Below are positions 51,101 to 64,000 of a stretch of DNA of 64,000 nucleotides, piece after piece. Position 1 is the stretch's first letter; every line of letters starts with the position of its first letter. Below the pieces are notes generated by a model that saw only the letters and a program-made list of their open reading frames with translations, did no database searches and was not told the DNA's origin. The DNA is taken from NCBI GenBank assembly GCA_028564675.1, contig JAOVVO010000401.1, positions 1-64,000 on the forward strand, read 5' to 3'. The translations under genes were made by a program, and so were the position numbers. The stretch comes from Onchocerca lupi. Its lineage: Eukaryota; Nematoda; Chromadorea; Rhabditida; Onchocercidae.

Positions 51101-52634
51101 GAACAGAAATCAGAAAAATTAAAAAGTAATAGAATAGAAAGTAACGAACGATTTGAAGTGCAGATATATATCTTCTCGAGGAAAGAGAAAAAGAGATTAG
51201 CTTTATTCAGGTAATTGTGGGTTCATGTACTCATAAATAGATAATCAAACTGAGGCACCTAATACAAAATTGATAAAATCCAAATATCAAGCATACAAAT
51301 GATGGAATGTATATAAAGAACATAGAAATGGCAGTAGAATCCAAATCCAACTAATAATCACAAGTAGCGATAAGTACAAGTAGAATATTATATAATACAG
51401 TATCAATCAGAACCTTCGTCGCAAAATAGCATTAGTGATTTGAAAACTATCAGAATGAACTACATAAGAAAATATATGATGCTAAATTTAGTGATAGACA
51501 AGACAGATCATTCCACAAATACAAGTGCTATATTATCAAGATACAGTACTAACAATTTATTGGGAAATAACGAGATCGTTTTGATGCATCCACATTAATC
51601 CCAGAACCCTGTTCTCCGATAAAGTCGGAAACAAAATATTCAACAGCTATTTTTAACAATAATTCTTGTGTACATTTTATTCTTCTCGTAAAATTTGAAA
51701 ACTTGTAATCTTCACAATTTCAAAGAAATTGTTATCTAGCTTGATTAGTAGTTATATAATATTATTAAATATACACTAGAAAGAAAGTAATTTAAATGCT
51801 TCGATTACTTGAAAAGGGCAAGCGGATCATAGGATGAAATCAGCTATCCAATTTTAAAAAGAAACAATTTATAGCAAGCTTAGATGTTAAAGAAAAACAA
51901 GTACATAAAGATAAACTATTATAATGATATATAATTCAGACAAAAAAGTCTAGTTTACTGAGCAATTTGGTAAACGGTATAATAAGATAATAATAAAGAG
52001 AAAGCTACAACCAGTGTTATATTTTTTAGTTAATACGAACTAAGGAAATTATAACGAAACGAAACAAAAATGAGCTAAATACAAGCAAACATATGATAAG
52101 ACGGAACTGAGTAATCTTGGAAACTAAATAATCTTACTAAATTTTACTGTCACTCATTTTCGCGATAATTCCAACGATTTGCTTATTCATGTCATCAGTT
52201 AATTTGATAGCGTTTTCATCTTTTTAATATCATATTCAATTAATCAAAATTAATTCCAAATAGTTAAATAAATAAGCTCTTATTTTAGCACGATTAGAAG
52301 TGCCAAAATATTCATCATTTTTTATCTTAATTTTTCCTTCACTGTTATCAAAAGAAGATAAATAGAAAATTTTCCGGAAGGAGAAAGAATAAATAAATTT
52401 AAAGACTCATCCTAAAAAAAAAAAAAAAAAAGACGTTCGAAGATTTCGATCAAACGAACTTAATTTTCCAAATATTTTGTCCAATATAGTAAAATTGTGA
52501 AGTTTACCGACCAAAATGATCAGAAATCGTGTTTGTACGGATTATGATAATTAGAAGAAATATGAAAATAAACTTGATAATGAATAAATAATGTCCCAGT
52601 AAAGCTTCTTTCAGTAACTGGTTCATAAATTATC
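48196..52634. other. Intergenic, with GC-richer simple-repeat patch
   Basis: This region lies upstream of the BED gene and downstream of CDC20. From about 49000 to 50100 base composition and texture change: TG-runs near 49240-49310, CACACA/CCCACTCACTC runs near 49490-49580, and longer open frames without splice context. The rest is AT-rich and featureless. No gene can be supported. Confidence 0.5.
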
Positions 52635-55600
52635 CTAACGGACAGATTGTACTAAACGGGAATTTTTTGTTGCCGATTTTTGTTTAGCACTTTTATCAAC
52701 TTTGAAACACCACCAAAGACGAAGACTTTCATCACTAGATGCACTCATAACATACTGCCCACATGGCGAAATTGTCAAGCCCAAGATGCGCTCAGTATGT
52801 CCAGTCAATACCTGAAAAATCTTTTTGACTAAAAAATTAAAAATTATTACATAGTAGTAAAATATGTTCTTAAGTCCTATCATGTCCCAACTTCATAATC
52901 CAGAAGAACTTCGACTCAAAAACTAAAAATTCATTGAATGGAATGCGTATTGGCCGATCCATCTTTGATAAGCAACAAATAAAAATCACAATAAATTACG
53001 AAGTGTGAACAACTATTAAGAATCCTTGAGACAATACCTTGAGACAATTCATCGATGGATATTTCCATATTCTCAAATCGTTACCTGGATATCCATGACC
53101 ACTAATTAACTCTTTATAATTCGATGTAAACGCCAACGCATTTACCTAAAAATACAAACAAATTTGGTAATCACGAAGTTCACAAATCTTATGATACGCA
53201 TGGAATTCCTAGATCCTTTTACATATCCAGAAGTTATATGCACCTGACTGTCAGTATCCTGACTGTGACATAATGTCCCACTGGCAAGATTCCAAAATTT
53301 AATCGTTCGATCGACAGTACCACCACCAGTTGCGAGTGAATGCGCTTGATGAGGATTAAATGCAATCGCTTTTACTGATGCAAGATGATCGCTGAAACTA
53401 TACAGCGGTTCCTGAAAAAATACTACTGGAAGCAATGACCAATCTCTGATAATAATCACAACAGTGAATCAGTTGGTTTGGGTGTAACGCGTATAATCAG
53501 ATGGGTAAATCAATATTAACGTAGTCACGTTTGATTTCCATATTAATATATCGACTTTTTTAATCAGCTTTCAGTGCTGTCCATTTTAAAAGACAACTAG
53601 TAAAATTCTCTAAGACAATAATCCGTTAAGGTATTATTGGAAAGTTATGTAATGAAAACAAAGTATTTTAAAAGATTAAAACAGTTAAAAATAATACGGG
53701 ATCTTCAGCTGGCAACATTGAAGGCTCCCAAATTTTAACCAGATTATCACCTCCGCCACTTGCAAGATAGTGACCATCAATACTCCACACAAGGCCACAA
53801 ACCTCCTGTCCATGCCCCGGAAATATTCTGTAAATTTAAATCCTACGAAACAAAACAATTTATTAAATATAAATACATGCATCAACAAGATTGCTCTGTC
53901 TGTGTATTATTATCTAAAGGGGCAAAAAAATTTAGACACAACTAAATAATTTTTATGAACAGGAATTCCCACCGCGATCAACATTCCAATGATAACGTAT
54001 TATAAACTACTACGACTGTATACAGTTTTCTGGAAACAAGCTTGCAAATCCAGGTATTATAATATTCCATTTCATCAAACAAAAAATTGAATCAGAAGCA
54101 TTCTAGGTATAGAGATTTTGAATATGTTATTAGCGATCATCAGCTTGAAAACTTTGTAATCAACCAACGTACGTTTGCCCATTACTGCGACACATCAAAA
54201 TTTGATTTGTACATAAAAAATATGCAGAAAAGCATAATAAACAACGGAGAGTATTCGCATTATTATGTATCGTCTAGTTTACCTTTTAGACCAAACAACT
54301 TATCATAATGCATTATTTTCTGTACAAACCAAGTAATAAGTACGATCATTAAGATACTTATCACATGATATGGCAGCAACACGTCACGTTGTCAAACCTT
54401 TTACTCGATCATCATTTGATCGCAAAGGAATAATTTTCATAATTTATGATTCGTAAAAGTTATTCATTGACTTAATGCAAAGTTGTGTCAACTTAAAACT
54501 TCTGTTGCTTGCTACTAATCATTGTCAGTAAGGATATACAGTTCTCGGTGCTAATGAGAAATTAGCATATATCGTATGCATACAACCATTCTTTGAATCT
54601 CAAACAAGTAACTGCAAATCGAATGTAAAACCCAACACATATTTGAAGGCATCTTTTTCTGAATAGAAGAATTCTTATTATTAGTATAAATGAAAAAATC
54701 AAACAAACCCAATCTGAAAATTTCGAACGCGAACATCATGATGGTATATTCGCCCTGATCGACAACCACTAGAAAAAAGAAAAAAAATTAATTCTGCGAA
54801 ATTTAATTAAAACATTTTGATCTGAATAAAAAATGAGATACATAAGAACTGCTTTCATTAAGGCTCATATTGCAAAAGATAAAAAAGTTGAAGGTTTTAG
54901 AAAAATGAGATGATCATTTCTAGGGAATTACACATCAAGTCTCCACAAAAAGTCTAGCAAATATAGGTAATATCTAGTCTCATCTGACTTTTATCTTAAG
55001 TCCATTCAAAATTAAAGTGATCTACATTATTTACGATCGTCACAATCTATCTTTCCTTTAAAAATTTTTCCAAAAGAGACCATAAATTTATCGAAAAAAA
55101 AGGGAAATTAAGACAAAATTCACGCAGAAAGTACATGCTGACGCCAAGCTAAACATCCCACACGACTTATTTGACATTGCATTGTTCGCAGCAAAGAATT
55201 TTCTCTCGCAGGATCGAATAACTGAAACATTTTTTTTCCTAAAAGGGTAGCTTCTCTAAGACTTAGAAAACTTGAACGGATAATTTTTTCCAAATTTTTG
55301 GTAGAACTTACATATTATTTTAGTGCTTAATCTAATAATGTAGATTCAAAGAATCATCAAATTTTCTAAAACATAATGTACTAAAATATTAAAAGATTGG
55401 GAACGCCAAATGATATATGATTCCCATCAAGCGACAGTCAGTATTGTCAACTAGTTTTTTTGAACATGGATAAAATATTAGTTGGTCTGGTCCTCTAGAA
55501 TACTAGCAGAAAAAATAATTTAAAATGTTAGTTTATTTTACTTATGAAAACCTTGACAAATCCATTTGAAAGTCCAACTGCCAAAATCGAGCTTTGTTCT

Positions 55601-58252
55601 GCCCATTGAACTGATGTAATATAATTTCCAGATTCCTCTGATAATTCGAAGAGTGTCTATAAATAAAACTAGATGCACTTAAATCAATTGCCTGTGAAGT
55701 AAATTTCCAAGGAAATGAATAATCAGTAAATTATTGTTTCAAGAAGGTATAATGTCATACACATACGAACATATATTTTCATACAATCAGATACCATTCA
55801 AGTACATTATTTCATTTGCTCATTGCCATGCATATTTGCGTCAAAAAACACACAGTATCGTGCCGCGCGTCACCATGCGGTGAACGATAACTAATATATG
55901 TTTAAAGATTGGAAACTATAAAATAATAAAATTTAAAATACGATAAACTTACAACAATTTCGCCGGTAGAAGCATTCCACAGGTATAAAGCATAAGTTAG
56001 GGCGACGGCAATAACATTATCACAACTCCAATGAATCACATTCATATCTGAAAATCATGACACTTATAATAAAAACTGCATTGATCACTTGATACCAGTT
56101 ATGACTGCTAAGTATGAAACATTTTTGGGTATTATTTCTTCCACCTCGAACATAACCAGTAAAATGTTGAAATCAATAAAACCGTCAGCTCATCTTCGTT
56201 CCTATTTGTTAAAAATAAAATTGACATAAGACTCATCGGCATATTAAAAATTGAACCAAAATTCAAATTTATCTGACAATTCGAAATAATTCTCGACAAA
56301 CTTTTCAAAAAAACCGCTCTTTTTTTTGCATTCCCAGAAATATGAAGATATTTTCCAAAGAGAAACATCGAGAAAATTGAAGTTACAGGAAAGTATGAGA
56401 ATAACCTGGCTTTTTAAGAAACAATACCATTAATAAAAAAATTTTAATGGAAATTGAATTCACTGAGTGTAAAACGCACAATAATCGTCCATAAAATTTG
56501 GTGCATCCAAAATGCGTTCTGGGCTATTCGGTATGTAACGTAACCCCTTGCTCACACTTCCAGATGGTTTCATAGTGCTTGATGTATAAAGCACTTTTGG
56601 TTGAGTCATATAACCCAATGGTGGTGCTGGTGCTTGGCCTTTTTTGTAGCACAGAATTCTTTCCTCAATGTTGGTATCCACATCGTTTGCAGATTTAGCT
56701 GAAATATGCGGAGAATAATGATAATACAGTAAAGATAATAAAGCTTTAAAACAGTAATTACTCACCACTACATGCAGCTATTTCTTTCAAACCGAGATAA
56801 TAATTCTTCTAAAATAATACTCACTCAAACAATCATTTAGCGGCAAATCTTGGAAAAGTCTTTAATCAAAAATTCAACAAAATATACCGCGCATCATTTT
56901 TATCATGTAAGCCCTTTCAGCTCTTGATGGACTGGTTGGTGCAGAAGCCGCCATGTTTAAAAATGAATCACTCTATAACAAATAAAAGATATAAATGATG
57001 AATTAATTACAGTGAATCTGGCACATGCAATTAGAAGTAAAACAAAACTATTATGCCAAAGGTTAAATGTAACATGACTAGGGTTACCATCCAAACAAGT
57101 CATGAATGCAGTATCATGAATTTCTACTACCAGCCAAACATTATAAATTTAATAATGCGTCATTAGGTAACAGATACAAAGCTAAAGATATAACAAGCAT
57201 GAAACATCAACTTCGTAAAAACAATAAAAATTTTTCAAATTGAAGCTAATTAGCAAGTCTCCTATCTAACCAACAACATTGTTTTATTTCAGACCACTAA
57301 TTGCTTTCAGAAATGCTATTTCATCAAAAATGCAAAATAGGAATTTTCATGGATAGCTTAACCAAACGAGCATCAGAATTATAACATTAAGTGCTTAAAA
57401 TAATCTCGCAGATGATATAAATGACAAGATTAAGGTGCACTGTAAGCTACAATAAGTGAAGAAACAGATCTCGAAACAGCAAGTCATTTAAAAATGAAAG
57501 CAGAATTAACACATTAAAACAACTGAAGCAAACTCGAAAGGTTAACTAACCTCAGAATTATGATTAACAAGGCAATGATTTGCATATTCAAACTGTGTTT
57601 CACTTCGATTCGGTATAAAACGATCACCACCGCCAATGCCGCTATAATTAGGATTTCTCGATGGTGTAAGTTCACGCTTCCTCAAACCACCTTTCGATTT
57701 GTTAAATGACATATTTGAATTATGACTTGGAGTCTTTTGTGACATCGAATGATTTTCCCTGAAAATGAATAATAATACAGAACAAGACAACTTATAGTCA
57801 TGATATCATTCTTTATAAATCCTACTTGCAATTGCCAAAAAATTTCATCGAAATTTCGTAGACATTTACTTCATATTTAGGACCCTATTTCCTGAAAAAT
57901 AATACTTTTGTCGGAATGTAAGAATAAATTTAACACATCCTAATGTATCTAAGAATATAAGCAACGTATTTTGACAATATAAAATCTTTTTTAGGAGATT
58001 CAGATATGGCCTCAGATCGGACTAAATAAGACAATTACCTGAGACTGCTAAATAAAATAGGAGAAAAAATCCAACTGATTTATAACATAATCGCCACCTG
58101 CCCCTAATCTTAAGTCCGTTGAAATCAATTAATTGAGGTGGAAAATAAGTGACTTACTTTTTAACACTTTTCGGAGTTTTACCATTATTTGTCCGTGAAT
58201 TATCACTTTGATGACGACAAGGGGTTTTGTTAGTCGAATCTTTAAACGGCAT
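52635..58252 (-). CDS. cdc20: APC/C activator CDC20 / Fizzy
   Basis: Thirteen exons, complement(52635-52811, 53038-53145, 53244-53411, 53698-53827, 54709-54768, 55124-55221, 55552-55655+1, 55953-56047, 56480-56698, 56766-56808, 56888-56972, 57551-57758, 58158-58252), give about 529 residues. The C-box is DRFIPNR (residues about 77-83). A Mad2-binding-like segment EERILCYKKG is followed by PLGYMTQPKVLYTS and RYIPNSPERILDAPNF, as in Cdc20. Seven WD repeats follow: NVIHWSCDNVIAVAL, SVQWAEQSSILAVGL, SGRIYHHDVR, GHGQEVCGLVWSIDGHYLA, ATGGGTVDRTIKFWNL, ELISGHGYPGNDLRIWKYPS and LTGHTERILGLTISPCG. The tail ends QSVR where vertebrate Cdc20 ends in IR. CDC20 recruits substrates to the APC/C and is the spindle-checkpoint target. 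Every junction fits in phase except exon 3 to exon 4, which is off by one nucleotide (56888/56808). Confidence 0.95.
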
Positions 58253-59723
58253 TTTGTTACAGAGATCAGTGGACTACTCGTTACGTGCTGTTAGCAACAC
58301 TCTAAAAATTGAAAACAGCAACGACTTATCGCATTCTTATCATTCTGCTGATCACTAACGAAAATCTGAGCAATATTCTAAATCCCGAGAAATCTATCCT
58401 ATTCTTGAATGAATCAATCCTTCCCAATCTAACCCCAAACATTCTGAATGTACACCACTGCAGTAAGCTTAAGAACCTTGATTTCATGGACCTTCCTCAA
58501 TTCAATCCTACCAATATAAACATATTCATAAAATAATTTCAACGATATTATCCACAGTTATCTGAACAAGAAAACTAATCCTTATATTAACAATTATTTA
58601 CAAAATAAAATTTCTTAATAATATCACAACAGAAGATAAAGCAAATAGTTACTTATATATCAGTTCAGTCAATGCTAGCGAACTCTAGCTCAGTTATACC
58701 ATATCTTGTAACTTTGCACCAAAACATTAAATAAGTTTGTTTCTGACAACAAAAAAGTCAAGACTTGTTAATTAAAAAAATTATTTATTTCTGACAGCAA
58801 CAAGCCCAAGTACAGGCGATATGAACCATAAACAGATACCACTGGTATTTTATGGAAGTGACGATTTCAGATGCAACATGCGCATTTAAGCTAGTATATG
58901 ACAAGAGCAACAACTGGAGTTCATAATGAAGCTAAAGTCGAATCGGAATGGCTCACTGAAATCATGTTTATTAATTTCTTAATTAACTAAAATTCTCAGT
59001 AAAACATAAAAGTAACCATTAATCATAAATAAAAGGTGCTGAGATATTCGATATTCAACTGATTTAATATTGGTCTGTCAATCTCAACTTAACTTGATAT
59101 CGATTTTCCGTCCATCATCGATTAATCCGACAGGTTGCTCAGTCTAACTAGTTTAAATACAACAAAAATTCTATGCTCAAAAGTGTTAAGAGATTAAATG
59201 TTTAGTTTAACCAGGAATCAAAGTAATGTTGTGAACATGTCAAGGAAAAAGCTGAATTTAGGAAAGGAGATAAAAGTGCATGCTCGCCATGAATTAAAAA
59301 AGAAGAGAAGTAAAGAATTTCAATCACGGGATAAGCATAAAATTCAACATTACTAAAATAACTGATGTAATTTTCCAAAACTACATCCAAAAAAAGTGGA
59401 ACATTATCTTTAGAAGACTACCACTCAATTTTTACTTGAAAAATTGCAACAGCAACTGTTAATATCATGTCAATATCATGACCATGATCAAGGGGCTATC
59501 TGATAAATTTGTTTACCATTACATTATTTCGCGCCGCTATTTCTACGAATTACACCGATAAATATCATTGGATGCAGGGCTTTAAGAAGTTGTCAAATTA
59601 AAGTTCATCTAGCAATTATATATGAAGCACAGAAATTCTCCACAGTGAATGAAAATTAAACCATTAAAGAATTTTTTGAGCCAACAATTGAGCAAGACAT
59701 ACGAAATGGGAATTGGGGTAATC
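58253..59723. other. Gap between co-directional CDC20 and Utp12 genes
   Basis: About 1.5 kb, AT-rich. It should hold the CDC20 promoter and the 3' UTR of the upstream Utp12 gene. A 75-codon plus-strand frame at 58309 has no splice or family support. Confidence 0.55.
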
Positions 59724-62635
59724 TCAACATTCCATCTCTATTTCACTGTTATCACTGTCGCTTTCATCATTATCATCACCATCATTATTTATGTCCAGAT
59801 CATCGTCCTCGAGATTCAAATCTCTTCTACCTCTTCCATCTTCGTTATCTGAAATAACTTTTATCTTCAAAAGTCTAGCTTTGATCATACACAAAAAGGA
59901 TCATCCCACAATAAAAGAAGTTCAGTCTATTTAAGAACTGAGCAAAGCATTTACCAGATGAGAAATGACTTCTATTAGATTCAACTTCTTCGTCATCCCA
60001 CCATTTTTCCACACTTTCGATACTTTCTTCTTCATCATCAAAATCATTCATTTCACCCGATGTTTCTGATATTTCATCATCATCTGTGACAAAAATAAAA
60101 TATAAAAAGTCAGGAGCGGAATATTTTAACGTTTAACTTCTACATGGAGATGATCATATCTCTCAAGATTAGAAAGAGCAGGCAGATTTAGCAGTAAAAT
60201 GGACAAATATCCATATATCCAAAAGTTACTAACCAATTCATCACATAAGTTTTTTTTAAGAAGTCGAGATAAAGACTTTAAGACCGGAACATGCAAATTA
60301 GAAGTCAAGAACATGAAACAGTTCATTCTGCTCGGCTTGTAGATCTCATTAACAGAAATTCCAGGACAACATATAAGAAATATTCCGAAGTAAAAATTAT
60401 AACAAGCATAGTAAAGTCTTATAATTTTCAAAAATTCAATCATTTGAGTTAACCTTCAAATGAAATAGTTGGTTGCTGTGAAATAAATATTTGCGGACAC
60501 ATGCGGCGAGTAATTTGCTCATTGATCAAAGAAAGTTTACCGCTTACTTTCAACAGTTCGTCCATATTCGATGCCCTTTTACCGAACCAACTAAATAAGG
60601 ATGACAAATCCTCTTTTAAAGTACCAATCTGAAATACATTTTATTCGCTAAATTCATGTGCTTCCTTGTCATATAATGAAACGAGTTCCCACAATTTATC
60701 TTATTCATAAATCTTCTGTTTCCTACATAGTACTCTATGCTTTCATTTAATAGAAAGAAGTCTTGTCATTTCTGATAGAGTTTCCATATTCTCTAATCAT
60801 ATGATACAAACCTGAAAATATAAGATGAAGCTCTATGTACATCATTCCTCATCAAATGAATAATATTATAACATTCTACTAAAATTTCTTTGAGTTCCGA
60901 AACTTACGGTGCAGAGATAAGCCATATGCTTAGATAAAATAAACTGCAACCATCGTATCCAACAACTTCTGAAAATCATCAGAATTCTAGAAATTACCAA
61001 AACTGTTGAACAGCGCTTTTGCATTAAGTTATAACGAAATGCAAAAATTCGTATAAAATTATTTCCAGAAAATTGCAAATTTTGTGTTATTTATATACTA
61101 TTTAGTATCTATAAAACAAACAAACATACTCGAAATGCCTGCGACTTCTACAACGATATTCAATTTCTTTAAGTAAAGGTATAATTTGTGTGACTGACAA
61201 ATCATTCAATGTTGTTGATATCGTTTGCACATCTGCTTTCAACAACACTGCATCAATTTTCTCAGCGTCGCCGCTCGTTAAACCTTGATTCAAAATTACT
61301 GCCAAGCTTTCACCATCCGTACTTTTCAAATCCAGTCCCTGAAAAGCATGATGCACTTACACTGTGATAGTAATTATGGTTCAGTCATTCTATTTTCTTT
61401 AATTCATTACCACAAAAGAATTGCTCAAGCTCGCCGATTACTGCCTTAATATCGGAAGAATAAATTTATTAAGTTCCACTGCCATCCATTTCTAGTAGTA
61501 CTTGCATGGAAATATCAAGAGAATTCTGTACAAATTTGTTGAAAACATACCTAATCGCTAGAAATATTTCGGAAATAAATGAAATTAGAGTTAGATCTTG
61601 CAACCTCAGAGTATTTACCCATGAAACTGAATGAATAAGTAACAAACTGCAGTGGCCTCCTCCGTATAAGTATTCGATGTGCTTGCTTTTTCGCCCATAC
61701 TGAAATCTTGTAAATTTCCGCTGACAGAGTCCACATCATCCATTTTTGAACTTTCATGATGACTGGAAATAATGTATCTCTGAATGTGATTTAATGGAAA
61801 AATGTGGATGTAGTCTATTCTAAACCAACCATTCAACTTCAAATTAGAAGTACTGATAATGAACTCTTTTTAGTATTTTAAAAGAAACAATAGTCACACG
61901 CCAATTTAAACACCGTCACTATCAAGATTTATAATTTTATGATCAGTGTTGTATCGAATCTTTTCTTTAGCTTCGGTACTTTCATGTCAGACCAAGGCAA
62001 TCATAACACATTGTTATAAAAAATAACACATAACACATTTCGGCAGAATTTGAATCTCAGCATGGAAACTTTTATCGAAGTAAAATCAAAGCAACATTTA
62101 ACCTTTCATCGACCGTTTTCCTTCTCTCCTTTAAAGGAAGATCTTTCAGACTTGCTGTTGATGATTGTTTCGGTAAAATCACTTTATGATTCTCCTGCAA
62201 CTATTTCAAATTAACTTCGAACAATGTCAAGATTTAAAGCTGAAAAAAACTGGAAAAACTTATCAGATATCTGACATGAGCTTGGTTAAACTGGTGATAT
62301 TGTAAATTTCAAAAAGTATTCTTATCACCAAAGATGCATCCTAGAATAACAGGACGAATCGAACTTGTTATTCTGTAATGACTTTCAAATTTCCTCTATC
62401 TAATTCTAATTTCCCTGAATTTCAACTTCAAATAAATTTTAATATATTCAGTATCAAATGGAATATATTTTAAAATTATTACTCTCGTCATACTGTTATT
62501 AGTAACAGTTTCTTCATCTTTGCTATAATTCACCATGTCATTATCACCCAACTTGACTTTTTTCTTATTGACTGCACCACCATTATAGTAGATTGCTTCT
62601 TTAGCTTCCGATAAACGACGACTTCGTCTCAACAT
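59724..62635 (-). CDS. Utp12-domain nucleolar protein (WDR43/Utp5 C-terminus-like)
   Basis: Eight exons, complement(59724-59848, 59955-60083, 60454-60628, 60908-60968, 61130-61338, 61648-61762, 62103-62194, 62483-62635), all in phase, give 352 residues. Residues about 128-235 form the Utp12 helical domain: ESLAVILNQGLTSGDAEKID, VLLKADVQTIS, VTQIIPLLKEIEYRC and a WLQFILSKHMAYL helix, matching the WDR43/Utp5 family. The N-terminus is basic (MLRRSRRLSEAKEA, NKKKVKLG) and the C-terminus is strongly acidic (FDDEEESIESVEKWWDDEE, then a D/N/E-rich tail), as in many nucleolar proteins. Family members act in the UTP-A complex of the small-subunit processome during pre-18S rRNA processing. Unlike WDR43 there is no WD40 propeller. 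The start is the first ATG of the basic region. Confidence 0.82.
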
Positions 62636-63910
62636 CTACCACTACGTTACGAATATTATGCCTACAATTTAAATTCTGCTCTAAATTCAGATAAAAACAG
62701 TTCTGAATTTAACTGATAACATATAAGAATGCAGATACTGTTGCTTTCATTTCTTGATGAAAGTGAACAGTGTTTAGTTATTTAACGAAGTTGAGAATAT
62801 ATAATAGTCAGAGGTAGAGAGTTGGCAAGTTACAGATATTACTATGTGCAACATTACATCACTAATATCATCTTATAATTTGCAAATTTTCACAAATGCA
62901 TATTTAAACCAACAAAAGAGAAAGTGAGGAAAAAACCAAAGTTTTTGTTACTCCATCCAATTCGCAAGCAATCCGAACCAAGAAACTAGATCACTACCAA
63001 CTCAAACAATGCCAGATAACCGCACTGTCATTTATCCAAATTACGAGTTATAGATCACTACCCACCCGTACCATCATATAAACAAATTCACCCATCCAGC
63101 AATGAAGCAAACCCGCAGGCCTATCCTAACATAAAACGCAAACAATTTTAAGCTGCATAATTCTGCAAACAATCGCTTTAGAATCGTTGAATTTGAAATT
63201 AGTCTTGATGTCGGATTCTATGATCTCAGAAATTTTTTAGACATGTATGGAATATCTAAGCGGATATAATGCATTTCAGTATTTGAATATCCTAGTACTC
63301 AAGTTATTTGGGTATTTGAATTATTTAAGAGCTAAACTTGTTGAAAGACTCGAGTTATCCGAGTCATTTATGCACTCAACTTTTCCAGTTGTTTGAACAA
63401 CTCAATAATTAAATAGTTCTTCAAATATTCGAATTTTAGAGAACTAAGGCATTCGGGCTGTTTAATTTTTGAGAAATGGTCGAGTTCCACTCTCAATTAT
63501 CGAATTATTTAAGTGTTCATTTGTGTATTCGAGTTCAAATAATGAAGTAAAAATGTAGCCTTTGAATAATTGAGAAATAAAGATAAATATTCTGTAAATT
63601 CGATTTAATTTAGGCATTTCATATCCGACTTACAATTTAAATTGATAAGTTTGTAAAAGAAAGCCTTCAATAAACGGCATATTGTATACTTCATTGAATA
63701 GTAAACAAACAAAGTTGTTTGTTTCGTTTGTGAGCGATTTTATTCTTCTCAAATAAACGGACCGATCGTCTGTTCCTCCATTTTTTCTCCATCCTTTCCT
63801 TTCTCTTTCCTGTCATTTTTCCGTTATCACCAGTCTCCTCCCTAAAAACTTATTGTTAGTTATATTATTCATAGCTTGATTTCGATGCATAACAATTTCT
63901 AATCATTACG
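62636..63910. other. Intergenic between divergent genes
   Basis: AT-rich, with a degenerate repeat patch at about 63270-63560 (separate entry) and a small perfect palindrome AAACAAAC/GTTTGTTT near 63702-63724. It is upstream of both the Utp12 gene and the possible plus-strand exon at 63911. Confidence 0.5.
63270..63560. repeat. Degenerate short repeats with GAGTTATT-like core
   Basis: Variants of a 10-12 bp word (CTCAAGTTATTTGGGTATTTG, CTCGAGTTATCCGAGTCATT, TCGAATTATTTAAGTG, ATTCGAGTTCAAAT) recur about every 15-30 bp on both strands. This looks like a decayed minisatellite. Confidence 0.5.
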
Positions 63911-63965
63911 ATGCTGTGGCTTATTACATTTAGCTGCTTCATGTACTTCTTTACATCAATAACTG
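63911..63965 (+). CDS. Possible first exon of a secreted protein (partial)
   Basis: ATG at 63911 opens MLWLITFSCFMYFFTSITG, a hydrophobic stretch with the look of a signal peptide. It is followed by a usable donor (ACTG then GTAATA). The rest of the gene would lie beyond the window, so this is only a suggestion. Confidence 0.3.
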
Positions 63966-64000
63966 GTAATAGAATTCATTTCCGGTTTCAGTTTTGAATT

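Noticed and set aside
58309..58536. 75-codon plus-strand frame upstream of CDC20
   Set aside because: No supporting context; Asn/Ile-rich composition typical of chance frames here.
1..64000. tRNA, rRNA, snRNA and CRISPR signals
   Set aside because: No T-loop plus acceptor-stem pairing, no conserved rRNA blocks and no regularly spaced repeats were found by eye. A covariance-model scan would be decisive.

Overview
The window looks like nuclear DNA of a nematode, most likely a clade III (filarial-type) worm. The genes are split into many short exons (about 60-250 nt) separated by AT-rich introns with GT starts and TTTCAG-like ends. Several first coding exons sit directly after a splice-acceptor-like AG, as expected with spliced leaders. 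The proteins are metazoan, and one resembles a nematode molting factor family. The species cannot be fixed from sequence alone. There are no bacterial operons, CRISPR arrays, rRNA genes or convincing tRNA genes.

Layout. 1-4403: intergenic, with small tandem repeats. 4404-7005 (-): EIF1AD. 7006-10985: intergenic, holding a ~0.9 kb element with ~240 bp terminal inverted repeats. 10986-15299 (+): ankyrin-SAM protein of the ANKS3/MLT-3 type. 15785-21919 (-): 15-exon gene, tentatively a PEAK/NKF3-like pseudokinase, convergent with the previous gene. 21920-26063: intergenic. 26064-29240 (+): RAD51. 29241-34876: intergenic, with a short DCP1-like coding scrap. 34877-38443 (+): CNRIP1. 38444-40290: intergenic, with direct repeats. 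40291-41604 (-): two-LIM protein. 42274-48195 (-): BED zinc-finger gene whose middle is unresolved. 48196-52634: intergenic, with a GC-richer simple-repeat patch. 52635-58252 (-): CDC20/Fizzy. 59724-62635 (-): Utp12-domain (WDR43/Utp5-like) nucleolar protein. 63911-63965 (+): possible first exon of a secreted protein running off the window.

The genes are unrelated housekeeping and signalling functions: translation or stress-linked eIF1A-like factor, recombination, APC/C activation, ribosome biogenesis, cortical scaffold, receptor-associated protein and transcription or adaptor zinc fingers. They are not an operon-like system. Exon models were assembled by hand from reading-frame continuity and splice phase. 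EIF1AD, ANKS3-like, RAD51, CNRIP1, the Utp12 gene and the pseudokinase-like gene close with every phase consistent. CDC20 has one 1-nt phase conflict, and the BED gene has an in-frame TGA plus an unresolved junction.

Most worth a second look: the long-inverted-repeat element, two intronic pre-miRNA-like hairpins, a GC-AG intron in RAD51, the CDC20 and BED frame breaks, and the degenerate catalytic loop of the pseudokinase-like protein.
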